The notes beneath the pieces are model-generated. The model was not told where the DNA came from, searched no databases, and saw only the letters and a program-made list of their open reading frames with translations. This document shows, piece after piece, positions 25,881 through 37,000 of a stretch of DNA of 64,000 nucleotides. Source of the DNA: Branchiostoma lanceolatum (lineage: Eukaryota > Chordata > Leptocardii > Amphioxiformes > Branchiostomatidae); contig NC_089724.1 in assembly GCF_035083965.1 (NCBI RefSeq), positions 19,052,974 through 19,116,973 on the forward strand, given 5' to 3'. The position numbers were made by a program, and so were the translations under genes. The first letter of the stretch is position 1, and every line of letters begins with the position of its first letter.

Positions 25881-26231
25881 ATGAACGTTTGGCTGCTGGT
25901 ATTTAACTTTATTCTTATTTTGATCGGGCTCCCGCACTTCGTGGCAGACATTGTAAGAGTTTCTTGCCCTCCTGTCCGAGTTATGATTTGCCACGTTGCA
26001 GTTTTCCTGTTTTCAGTGATGACGCTAATATCGTACGAACTGTACGAAGTACTACGAATCCATTATTGCGCAGTTGCTAGACACCAGCGTACCCGCAGAC
26101 ATGTCCGTCTGCAAGGTCACGGCAGTTCAACTAATGTTACCTCCATATGGTCTAATCTGCCTACCCATCGTTTTGGCACTGTGGCTGTGGAACTTTCCAG
26201 TCTATCGGCATACAGTCGAGCAAGTACATAA
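25881..26231 (+). CDS. hypothetical hydrophobic open frame, 116 codons
   Basis: An ATG opens a frame with two hydrophobic segments (around WLLVFNFILILIGLPHF and HVAVFLFSVMTLISY), followed by a polar, Arg-rich tail. An overlapping second frame (about 26074-26256) carries a third hydrophobic stretch, QLMLPPYGLICLPIVLALWL. This could be a small membrane protein, one with a frame disruption near 26060, or chance. It lies head to head with ISYNA1, about 760 bases from its start. No family was recognised. Confidence 0.2.
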   Translation: MNVWLLVFNFILILIGLPHFVADIVRVSCPPVRVMICHVAVFLFSVMTLISYELYEVLRIHYCAVARHQRTRRHVRLQGHGSSTNVTSIWSNLPTHRFGTVAVELSSLSAYSRAST

Positions 26232-26344
26232 CTGGTTCTTTTGTTGTAGCCGGTGATCAATAGCCCCGGAGCCCGTTGTTGACACACCCCAGCTCAAGTA
26301 CATTTTTGTATATCGGGTCTCAATGCGAGGTTGCAAACCCTCAG

Positions 26345-26765
26345 GTCTACCCTGGGTGCCAGACTATACCGTGTCGGCAACAGATGTCTTCGGCCGCTCA
26401 AGGCAGCATGCCCGCCAATCTGTACTCTCCAAGCAGAGGTTGAATGGGCAGATCGTCACCGTTTTATCATAATTCTAATGAATGGGCTAGCGACAAAAAT
26501 AAAACTGCATATGATAAAACGGTGACGATCTGCCCATTCAACCTCTGCTTGGAGAGTACCAATCTGAAGGGCTTCGGGGGAGTTGTATCCCGAGGGAGTT
26601 ATAACAGGTGCTCCTTAGCTATCGACTTAGTAACGACTTAGTAACGACTCCCCGCCAGCGCTATATTTAGATCGGCGGGCACACTGTACTACCTTGAGCC
26701 ACCAAGACAATTGTCAGCTGGCGAGCTACTAGCATACCATGTATACTAGTAGTCTGGCGTCCATG
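26345..26765. mobile_element. fold-back element with a nested perfect inverted repeat
   Basis: Outer left end (TACCCTGGGTGCCAGACTA, about 26350, then CTCAAGG and GCCCGCCAATCT) matches the reverse complement of the right end (TACCATGGACGCCAGACTA, CTCAAGG, GCCCGCCGATCT). Inside it lies the 49-base perfect inverted repeat at 26422-26559. The outer arms are diverged and the inner arms identical, so the inner part looks younger. A related single end, CTACCCTGGGAGCCAGACCG, occurs at about 3442. Non-coding. Confidence 0.65.
26422..26559. repeat. perfect 49 bp inverted repeat, 40 bp spacer
   Basis: The arms at 26422-26470 and 26511-26559 are exact reverse complements (start GTACTCTCCAAGCAGAGGTT). 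The spacer is unrelated sequence. Typical of a young MITE. Confidence 0.92.
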
Positions 26766-27927
26766 GTATCTTCTGTTATTTGGATGGAGAAGATGATGAA
26801 CTGATATAATTTCTGCAAATGAGGACCTCTTTTTGCACTATCAGGCCATGTCGATTTGATTATACGGATGACACCCGCACGCGCATCAATTTTCGCCCGT
26901 TTGCAAACAAAAAAGGTTTTCTACCATACTGTAAATCGTGCAAAGCAGGTACAAAATAAGCAAATATATGACGTAAATTGCAAAAAGATATTTCGGAAAA
27001 CGGATACTAATGTCATAGAATGCCAAAGTCAAAGACGGTTTGAAAGAACAAAAAGGAAGAATCCATCATTCGGTATACCATACTCTGTGTGTTAGTCATT
27101 CGTTCAACCTTGTTGACCACGTAACGTTAACGTTATATTTCATAATGAAGGCAACTTTTTTTTTTGCAAAACACTTTTTATTCGCACGCTCGCATCAGTT
27201 TTGGGGTCCCCAGAGGATGTCATCCATATAATCAAATCAACATGGCCTCAATGAGAAAATGTGTAATATGCCATTTGAAAAGGTTATCATTTGGCGAATG
27301 TCCGTGGTCGTGAAACTCTAAAAACCTCCGACCAGATATAGATCGAACCCAGCGGACAGGCTGCACGATGAATGTGTGACTAATGACTATCTTAATTCTT
27401 ATAGTTAGTTATAGCCAATCGCATGGCGGTTTGGCTTCTTGCCAACATCTCTTGCTCAAAACAACTAGTCAGCTTCAGGACAATTGTTGCATTGTATTGT
27501 TTTGGACTCTGGTCAAAAGAACGCTAGAATATGGTAGACTACATGTTCTTAACTCCATCACCAACTTTTGATGAGAGCAAAATTACAAAAGCGTGCTAAG
27601 TTAGGCATACTGTTTAGCGTAGCACTAACGTTAAATCACAAGGTACATTCGCGAAAACGTCTCAAAGTCACATCGTCTGCCGCTTGTAACTCGGAGCGTG
27701 AAGGACGCGTGGACAGTATGAATGCATTTCTTATCCAAGTATGTTCTTTAGATGAATGAGTTCAAAATTCGTTCATCAAAACCTGACCACTCTCTTATTT
27801 TTGTTACCATCGCGAGACGTAAAGGACACCTAGCGGCTCTGATGAAAACGACAAAGTCCTCGCACGCACTTTAAAATAATTATATTCCCCTTCCAGTGGG
27901 AAGGGGGATATACTGTTTTTGCTTGCC

Positions 27928-27966
27928 TGTTCTTCTTCTTCTTCTTCTTTCTTCTTCTTCTTCTTC
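27928..27966. repeat. (TTC)n microsatellite
   Basis: CTT repeats with one interruption. Confidence 0.9.
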
Positions 27967-28002
27967 TGCCAAAAACCAAGTAGATGTGCGGTGGTAGCTC
28001 TA

Positions 28003-29175
28003 CTAATGGTATTGCAGCAAGTTATATGTACCTTATGTTACAATGTACGGATGTTATATTTGAGATGTAGGTACCTATAGGAAAGGTGAATACACCTGAC
28101 AATAAATCATGCTAATGAGGACATCATTTGCATAATTTATGCAAAAACTTGTATTGCGTTTACAGTAAAAGCTGCAGATGTCATATTTGAGATGTAGATA
28201 AATTTAGGAAAGGTAAACACACCTGACCATGAATTATGCTAATGAGGGCCTCATTTGCATAATTTATGCAGAAACTTGTATTTCCCTTACCGTAAAAGCT
28301 ACAGATGTCATATTTGAGATGTAGGTATCTGTAGGAAAGGTGAACACACCTGGACATAAATTATGCTTATGAGGACCTCATTTGCATAATTTATGCAAAA
28401 ACTTGTATTGCGTTTACAGTAAAAGCTGCAGATGCCATATTTGAGAAGTAGATAAATTTAGGAAAGGTAAACACACCTGGCCATGAATTATGCTAATGAG
28501 GACCTCATTTGCATAATTTATGCAGAAACTTGTATTTCCCTCACAGTAAAAGCTACAGATGTCATATTTGAGATGTAGGTATATTTAGGAAAGGTCAACA
28601 CACCTGGACATAAATTATGCTAATGAGGACCTCATTTGCATAATGTATGTATATCCCTTACCGTAAAGACTACGGATGGCATATTTCAGATGTAGGTACC
28701 TTAAAGAGAGGTGAACACACCTGTACATAAATTATGCTAATGCGGACCTCATTTGCATAATGTATGCATATCCCTTACCGTAAAGACTACGGATGGCATA
28801 TATCAGATGTAGGTACCTTTAGGAGAGGTGAACACACCTGTACATAAATTATGGTAATGCGGACCTCATTTGCATAATTTATGCATAAACTTGTTTTCCC
28901 TTACTGTAAAGGCTACGGATGAGATGCAGGTACCTTTAGGAAAGGTCAGAAAACCTGGCCATAAATTATGCTAATAAGTGCATTATGCATAATTTATGCA
29001 TATCCCTAACCATAAAAGCTACGGATGTCATATTTGAGATGTAGGTACCTTTAGGAAAGGCCGAACACACCTGGCCATAAATTATGCTAATGCCGACCTA
29101 CTTTGCATAATTTATGCAGAAACTTCGTCATACCCTTACAGTCAATGCTAAGGATGTCATATTTGAGGTGTAGGT
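28003..29175. repeat. tandem array, about nine units of 113-128 bp
   Basis: Each unit holds GATGTAGGTA, AGGAAAGGT, CACACCTGG, ATTATGCTAATG, TTGCATAATTTATGCA and a CCCTTACNGTAAA block. The TTTGCATAA core recurs near 28127, 28252, 28380, 28505, 28635, 28750, 28867 and 29103, with a degenerate copy near 28985. Units diverge, so the array is not recent. No coding frame. Confidence 0.9.
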
Positions 29176-29192
29176 AATGGGAGGGGAATATT

Positions 29193-30160
29193 CTGCATTT
29201 TCCCGAAAATGTTGCCATTCTAGTTTAATCTTTAATTTGTCAACAAGATACAAAGAGAAGAAGGTTGGGACCACGTGTAGTAGAATCATCCAATAGATTT
29301 TCATGTTTATACAGATACTAACCACTACCAGGCCCCAGAGGTGGCTGGAAAAGTAGAAATTGGCAAAACAGACGGGTAACATGCCAGAGGGGTTTAATAG
29401 CAGGCCGGGCTGCTGGGCAGTACGGTTTGCCACCTCAGGAGCCTGTCGGTAGTCACCTTCGTCCACTAATAGCTACTAGTTAATAGGTGCCAAGCGGTGA
29501 AGTAATCCTTTTATTGCTTTGCATGTAAACCATAACAGGAAGGCCCACAACGTGATTCGAAGTGTCAAAGATCAGTAAAATCAAAGTTATCAAGGTCCGG
29601 TGTAGTTTTTATGACAGTGATGGCTCAGGGGCAGCGTAATCGACGGTGCGCGCTGCGACGGCAAGGAGTGAAGGAAGTTTTCGGCAAGGACGTTTGCAGG
29701 GGGGGCAGGTGGACGCGGCGTTGGGTTGGGAATTTTGTGGGGGCATGGCGTATTCGTTGGTATGTTATCTGTCTATTAGGCCAATTTCTACTCTTCCCAG
29801 CCACCTCTGGGAAAATGTATGGAGACAAGTGGTAGTGTCGACAGTGAGCGGTGTCGGATGTCAGTTTTACCGCCGAAGTGGGTCACTCTTGATGACCCCT
29901 GACACAAGACACCGAAAATGTGCAGACACGGCACAGACAAGGCAAAGGAAAGGCATAGAGTTAAAAATATATGTTACTCGGAGAATTTTTCTTCCTCCAA
30001 CCAAGGACATTAAATACACTGTCCAGTGCGGATGTCCAGTGCGGATCATACTGAGCGGGAAGGATTTTGGGATCATTTGGCGTCGACATCGCGTACAGGA
30101 CGAGCCCTCTATCCGATTACAGATTTGCATTCAAAAGTTCTCACGGGATTCACGAATAAT
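29193..30160. other. gap with an imperfect inverted pair
   Basis: The segment at 29331-29372 (AGAGGTGGCTGGAAAAGTAG) is roughly the reverse complement of 29779-29822, with weaker similarity beyond. A long open frame across 29646-30338 runs into the hairpin at 30163 and has no domain, so I do not call a gene. Confidence 0.45.
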
Positions 30161-30162
30161 CC

Positions 30163-30339
30163 TTAGCCTCCGATGCAGACTCCTCCCGGCTGTTTTCTTT
30201 TGCAAGTTACTGTTTTTATACTCTTACATTTCTTTTCTTATTGCTGGCCGGCCAGCAGTAAGAAGAACAAAATGTAATAGTATAAAAACAGTAACTTGCA
30301 AAAGAAAACAGCCGGGAGGAGTCTACATCGGAGGCTAAA
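30163..30339. repeat. 177 bp near-perfect hairpin (fold-back MITE)
   Basis: The left half starts TTAGCCTCCGATGCAGACTC. The right half ends with its reverse complement with one change, and pairing continues almost to the centre, GCTGGCCGGCCAGC, itself a palindrome. There is almost no loop. Confidence 0.9.
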
Positions 30340-30380
30340 CAATACTCACCTTGTCTGGGATGGCGAAGACAAGAGTAGAG

Positions 30381-30407
30381 CAAGGAGGTCTTATTTTAAC
30401 TCCCTTG
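30381..30407. repeat. degenerate CAAGGAGGT hairpin
   Basis: CAAGGAGGTCTTATTTTAAC followed by TCCCTTG forms an imperfect palindrome related to those at 2408 and 24323. Confidence 0.5.
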
Positions 30408-31439
30408 AGTAGAGTTGAGTCTTCGGTTAGGTATTAAACGTTAGGAGTTTTCTCCGGTTTAAAACGTCACTACACTTGATTGCATCACTCAGATCTAGTA
30501 TATAAAACACGTAACGTTTATATTTAGATACAGTAATGCTACGTGTAGTTTCTCCCAACCAATCTTTGTTTTGACTGGGGTTTCATTTTACAAATTATGT
30601 CCGGGTACCGGTACAATACGCTACTTAACGATTAATAGGTTCATTTTTTTTCTAACTAGTTAGACTAGTTACCTCCCTTTACACTTCCGTTGGAAAGAGA
30701 ATTCCTAACCTTTCCCGAGCCCATTCCGATACATTTGCATACATATGATCCAGATTGCTCCGTAAGAGTTTGTGCCTCTTCATCTCTCACTGATGAAATT
30801 TTCTCAACGGTTCAATGACCGCTAGCTCGCCCCTCCCCCGGATTAACCCCTAACAGCCCCAGGGTGTGCTTTAGGATCCCTTTGTTGGTCAGACATGTGA
30901 GAGACATTTAGCTGAGGTCTAACACATTTTATACACATGGAATATGAATGTACATGTTCACAATGCTCCTTACCTGTTGTGTAAAACCGTTGAGGAGACA
31001 GCTGAACACGCTACGCTGTTTCACCGGTGCTGGGCTGCCGGGTCGCGATCACCTGATCGCACCAGACCACGCCACATGAGCCACATGCAGATTCCACCCG
31101 CAATGCACCATGGGAGGAACCATTTCCTAGTGGAAGATTTCATCAGTCATGTCAAAGGAGAGTCAAATTGTTTGTAACGAGTATACGACAACAAGTTTAA
31201 TGACCTTTAATCATTTGATGTTGTAAATGTGAAAAGAGAACATTTTGGATGGATCTAATCATGTGTATCATCTAAAAATCAAAGGAATTGCGTGGACGAC
31301 ACAATATATGAGTATGAATTATGCTTAGGAATTACGCACAATTGTCGCCGCCGATTACGAATTACGTTAAATCATGAGAGCTGATTACGGATGCGTTAAA
31401 TGATGAAACTTAATTCCCAACCTACTTCAACACTTTGCG
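30408..31439. other. intergenic gap
   Basis: No domain-bearing frame, RNA gene or clear element was recognised. AT-rich with a few CpG patches. Confidence 0.4.
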
Positions 31440-32690
31440 CAAGATTCAACTATCTATAATCTAGTTCTGCGTCAAAACTACCGATTTTCTGTTGAATACC
31501 GACTTTTACGGACACCTCCTTGCACTGAACGTATGTGATAATGTGATAATGACCAAGTCTAGACTAACGTAAGGTCACAAATAATGACTATGAAATGAAG
31601 TCTAACCTGTTTGTTAACTTATAATGAAGAGGCACTATTGAACTTCATCTAACATGCGCGAGGCCACATTTGAGTCCGATAAACACCACTGCTTGCTTAT
31701 GAATTAAGAAAGTTTGATTCTATGCTCGTGTTTTTAGAAATAAGAATGTGAGGGACCTATGCAAACTCCACTCAACGTATTTCGGAAGGAACTACGGCCT
31801 CATTGTACATGTGTACAATATCACAGCTCTACTAATGACAACATGGTAACCTGACATACGCTTTTTAGAGACGCTACAGTATTTCTGTGGAAGACCTTTT
31901 TTTTTTTTAAATTTGAATTGTGTGCCTCCGCGGTAACATTCATTTGAATTAATATGCACTGACACTGCCTGTAATTGATAATCTGGCTACGTCCATTACC
32001 TACCAAACCAATAATCCCACACCGTTCCTATATAATGCCATTACCCCACCTTGACACGTATATGTATTTTTCCACCCAAACAACTTTTTCGTATCGTCTA
32101 ACTCTAAGCATGCGTAACGTGTTGCGACTGAAAACCCGAAGAGGCATTCAGTGTTTGAAAAAGCCTCTGTTAGAAAGCGTAAAAAAAAACTATTCTAGTC
32201 TTTTCAAACAGATTTAGCAGCCATGGCAGCACATGCCTACTAATATGAAAAAAAGTGTAATTATCACATATATACGTAACTTTCTACGTCACACTGCAAA
32301 CATTCCTCAAACTCAAACCAATGATCTAGAATCTGCACAGTGAATATATTTCCACCTGGCGACACAAATAGGACGACAATGTTAGAGGTCTTAGAGATAT
32401 CTTAGTGACGATCCGCCACGGTATGACGTATACTTCTGCCGATGAACTAAAGTTGAGCCTGTCTGGCTCTGCAGCTTATCGTGAGTCAAACTACCAGTAT
32501 CAGGCCAGGTTTCACCTCTGACATTGACCCCATGTCAGAGGTGAAACGCCAATAGATAAACATCACAGCTGTTGAGTGAAGTAGACAATGCAATGAGATT
32601 TTTGATGGTACAACTGATTGTTATTTCAGTTGTGCATTGGGTAAACAAATACTATGGTACATGCATCACTATCGTCATAAACTGTAGTTC
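31440..32690. mobile_element. inverted partial copy of the LYAR-intron element
   Basis: On the reverse strand this follows 14580-15800 block by block: the CATGTCAGAGGTGAAAC block, the GATATC...GGATC block, ACATATACGTGTCAAGGTGG, GGTAGGTAATGGACG, and the GACCTAACATTAGTCTAGAC region. Neither GGGAC end nor TTA duplication is found, so it is a partial copy or only the inner element. Confidence 0.75.
32509..32547. repeat. 16-base perfect inverted repeat
   Basis: GTTTCACCTCTGACAT and its reverse complement are separated by 7 bases, inside the partial element copy. In the copy at 14713 only one arm is present. Confidence 0.85.
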
Positions 32691-33290
32691 AAGGTTAGAA
32701 CTTAGATATGTAACTTAGACGTATTTGTAGTCACACCTAACATTGACTTTTCCTGGCATGAAGGCATGCAGGAAAAGAAAGGTCACCCAACAACGGTGTC
32801 TAACGTCACCTCAAGCTACCATGTTGTTGTTAGAATGAGCCGTGACGGCGTAATAAGGGGATAAAGGGTCCGAAGCGACGTGCATGTTTAACTAAAACGT
32901 CAGGGGAAAATTTAAGGTCACATTTAGCTTGAGTGATTTTTTTCGTATAAATTGTACAAGGTTATCTTTTAAACTCCTGAAAATGTATGCATTAACAACA
33001 CGATCTCCTCAGTGCCCTTTATTGGAAGTCCCATACACTTCCCATCATCTGTGACGTCGATCATAGTCGTTAGGGAAAGACTGATAGACCGACCACATCT
33101 CCTCCTCCACATAGGCCTAACGTTAATCAAACAAAAACGTGAAAATTCACAGATTTGAACTTGTTCGAGCTACATCCATTCTCCTATTTTGACATGTTTG
33201 ATGGATATTCTAGGCTGGGATAGTCGAGGATCGGTTTTTGTTCAAAATTGTTGCAGTTTATTGAGTAGCTGCTAGACGTCGCCCCTGCCC
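32691..33290. other. gap before YKT6
   Basis: No coding sequence recognised. The right end is probably the YKT6 promoter. Confidence 0.4.
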
Positions 33291-34056
33291 GTGTGTCAAA
33301 CCGAGGCCAGGTTGACCCCTGTGATGTCAGCAGGAAACTTACGTGGAGTTAGTCGGATTCCGAAATCGCGATCTGAGTCATTGATTCAACAAACTAACAT
33401 CGGGAAGACGCGAAAAGCCGACATACTCGAAAGACAGGTACGTCTCACATCTCAGCTTAGTGCCGTGGTGTTTTGTGTGTATAAAAACGGCCCAAACTCA
33501 TGTAAAACGTACCTGAGGTACTGACTCAGAACGATTTTCGTTTGAAGAGGGAGGGGGGCACATTTGTCAAATAGTTCATATCTAACGTTCCTGCTGAAAA
33601 TGAAATGTAAACAGAAGTGCAGTGGATAACGTTAAACATGCACAGCCCAGAGTATGTAAAGACTTAGACCGGACTTTGCAAAAGTTGTTTGATATTTTAA
33701 TGGAAGCTACGTTTGTGTGTCTGCACATAAGTTAGTTCTGTTTTTAGCTAATAGCATAGCCTACTAGTCTTCCAAAACGATATTTTGACAGGAAGCCTAA
33801 TTTCTGCTATGCTGGGATTCAGGTGTTGGTTTGAAACTTTATCTGTGTATCCTATGCACAAGATGCAGGAAGGGGGATACTTTTGTGAACTCCTGGCTCT
33901 CCGTGCCCCTGTAGGAAGGCCTGGTAGAGGCTAACAACTGTAACGTTGCACCTTCATGTTTTTGCTTCCAGCACAAGACATAAAACAACGAGCTGCTTCA
34001 GAAATATCCCAGCTGAGAAGAGTCTCTCTCCGACGTGTAGTGCAGATTAGTCCATC
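33291..34056 (+). promoter_or_regulatory. YKT6: YKT6 5' UTR exons
   Basis: A likely noncoding exon ends at 33437 with donor GTACGT. A second begins at 33972 after acceptor TTGCTTCCAG and runs into the coding start at 34057. The transcription start cannot be fixed from sequence. Confidence 0.45.
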
Positions 34057-37000
34057 ATGAAGCTGTATTCCCTGTCAGTCCTGTATAAGAGGGACAGCAA
34101 AGTCCACCTCCTGATGGGGGGATACGACCTGCAGTCATTTGGCTACTTCCAGAGAGGAAGGTAGGAGCAGCAGTTTTACTGACGTAATGTGTTTTTTGTT
34201 TTTACATGTTTATGTATCAGTATTGTATTGTATCAGCAATGAATGGCCACATAGTATACTAGTAACAAACCAGTTGTCTATAGCTACTGCTCAAGTCGTA
34301 TTCCAGACTGAGATAGGATCCGATTGATAATCACTATAATCACTACGCCACTTATGCAATTTTTAACCCACAGCTGTTGCTTTTGAGTATCTGACTAGAT
34401 GTCAGTAAAGACACTGAATTTTTCTGACCTGTGTTACATGTATTTGCAGTGTGAAGGAGTTCATGGTGTTCACCAGTCAGATCATAGTGGAACGTTGTAG
34501 GGAAGGAAGCAGGTCAACCGTCAAGGAACAAGGTAAGTAATTCTGTGCTAAACCACTCCCCTCTGAAGTTGTGTTTTTATCTGTTTTTAAACTACTGAAA
34601 GTAGCAACAATTTTGGGACTGTGTGCTAAAACATGATTGAGTTTCCACAGAGCCATACACAATGATAGATGTGATAATCTGAATAACTTGTATAACTCAT
34701 GTTATAACTTTGTTTACCCCCCCCCCCCCCCCCCCCCCAGAGTACATGTGTCACTGCTACATCAGAACTGATGGCCTGGGAGGAGTGTTGATAGCTGATC
34801 ATGAGTACCCACAGAGAGTAGCCTTCACACTACTCAATAAGGTAACAAACACCTTATCCTGTCTAGCCTATTGATATGGCATATTAGCTCTGAGGTTGGG
34901 CACCACGGAGAAGGACCAAAGAATGAACTTAGCATTCAATTCAATTCAATTCAGTTTATTAAATCAACCTTGCAGCGTTACATGAGCCCTAGCAGGAGGA
35001 ACCATGTCGTGCAGTGGGTGATTTTCCTCCAGCATGTTTCTGAGTAGTTTTACAGCTGCAGCCTCACGGCGTACTTTCAAAGTTGGCAATGTGGGCACCT
35101 CCCTTCTTCCCCCCAGAGAGATTATTCGCAGCGCTCTCTTTTGTACCCTCTCCATGTTCTGCTCCTGCTCTTTGTTGCAGCCTACAAGTAGCACGTGGCC
35201 ATACTCTAGTACAGGTCTTATCAATGTAATGTATACTAGTATTTGCAACAAGTCAGCAACGCTGGTTCCCTGTTTTGTAAGGAGCCTTAAGTAGTGGAGT
35301 CTGCGAGAGGCCTTCGTGACCATAGAGCTAACTTGTTCATTAAAAGTCAAATTCTTGTCCAGAATAAAACCCAGGCCCTTGGCTAGCCCAACACATGGCA
35401 CTTGTTGTCCCCCGAGACACAGTTCTGGTGGAACAGGAACTGATCTGTTAAAGCAGATTTGTAGTAGCTGGCTTTTCTTGCCATTTAAAGTCATCTTGTT
35501 GTCACCAGCCCACTCGTCAAGCTGGCACGCTTCCTCCTCCACTGTCTTGTCACTGTCGGCCACAGCCACTTGGAGGGTACGCGACAAGCTGACGTCATCG
35601 GCGTAGCCTACATTTAGAGTACTACAATACACTGGTGACCTTGTGCTCATAAAAAGCAAGAACAGATAGGGCGAGAGAACACCCCCCTGCGGAACTCCAG
35701 ATGTAAGTGTACACCAGGTGCTAAACTTGCCGTGGGTCACTACTCTTTGCTGTCTCTGTCTGGAGTAGAGCATGGTCCACCCGATCAAAAGCCTTACTCA
35801 TATCTGCGAAGAGAGCTCTTACTAGAGTTGGCTTCTTGGAGTCAAGTGCAGACAACCAGGTTTGCACCATGCGTACCAGTGCTATGGTAGTCGACGAGCC
35901 TTTCATATAGGCATACTGGTCCCGAATAACCACAGTCAGAGAGGGGAGTAGTCTCTTAAGAATGCATCTTTCTAGTAATTTTGCCAAGCCGGCTAAAAGG
36001 GACACTGGTCGGAAGTCTTCCACTTGTGATGCTCCAGCAGCCTTCGGTACTGGTACTACATTGGCCGACTTCCAAATTGTGGGCACGGTGCCCTCTGCAT
36101 AGGAAGCATTGAAAAGATGGCAAACGATAGGTGCTAAGTCCTCAGCGCACTCATTGAGCACCCAGTTTGGTACATTGTCCGGTCCACATGCTTTCCTTGG
36201 ATTAGCATACTGGTATGATTGGTATGTGTATGTGCCCTGAGTTTAAATGACATTTTTGTGTGAGTGTCCTAATTTCTATTTGTAGTTAGCCATTTATCAT
36301 TTGATTTCAGTGATACCACAGATATGAATTTTACTATTTCAAGTGACATAAGTTTATTGTATATTCCTTGGACCTCCTATGCTTTCCATCTCATGTGTCC
36401 ACCATGCCCCCCTCCCCCACATCTCCAGGTTCTAGATGACTTCACACAGAAGGTCCCGACTCACCTGTGGCCTGATGGAAACCAAAGGTAATATGTGTGC
36501 CGTGTCTGTCTTCTGTTAGTTACCACCTTCCAGTCAAAGTGCTTTTAATGTCTTGTTCAAAACCATTGCTCTATAGTAAGCAATGATTTTATTGCCGTAC
36601 CTGTACAAGTGACCATCTCTATGTAACGGCCACCTGGCCAATGTGACCACTTTTTGATGGTCCCTTAGATCTTTTCTCATTATGGTGACCACCTTTCCAC
36701 ATAGACCAGATTTTGTTAGTCCCCTGGGTGATTTTCTTGGGCAGTTTTGACTGTAGTAGTAAAGACTAGCTTCCTGAGTTACATAATATTTGTTGGAAAT
36801 GTCTTGTCAGTAGGTACTAAACTAGTGTCTATCCTTATTTTCCAGCACAATACATTACACGGAACTAGACGGCTATTTGGCAAAATATCAGGTATGAACA
36901 CTAATTGTGTTTTATAAGTATGTTGCATGTTTTTGGCTATAAGCACAGACCAGAAATGATGGTAAATAATTGAAGAGCGGCCCAAACTGGAAACCCAAAT

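Larger units (their letters stand above)
27881..29192. mobile_element. possible element with inverted ends enclosing a tandem array
   Basis: The left end TATATTCCCCTTCC (about 27881) matches the reverse complement of the right end (GAATATTCCCCTCCC, about 29178-29192). A (TTC)n run (27928-27966) follows the left end, and a tandem array fills the interior. Ends and array may be one unit; inferred. Confidence 0.45.

Noticed and set aside
29646-30338. 230-codon plus-strand open frame
   Set aside because: It runs into the fold-back hairpin at 30163 and has low-information composition with no recognisable domain.
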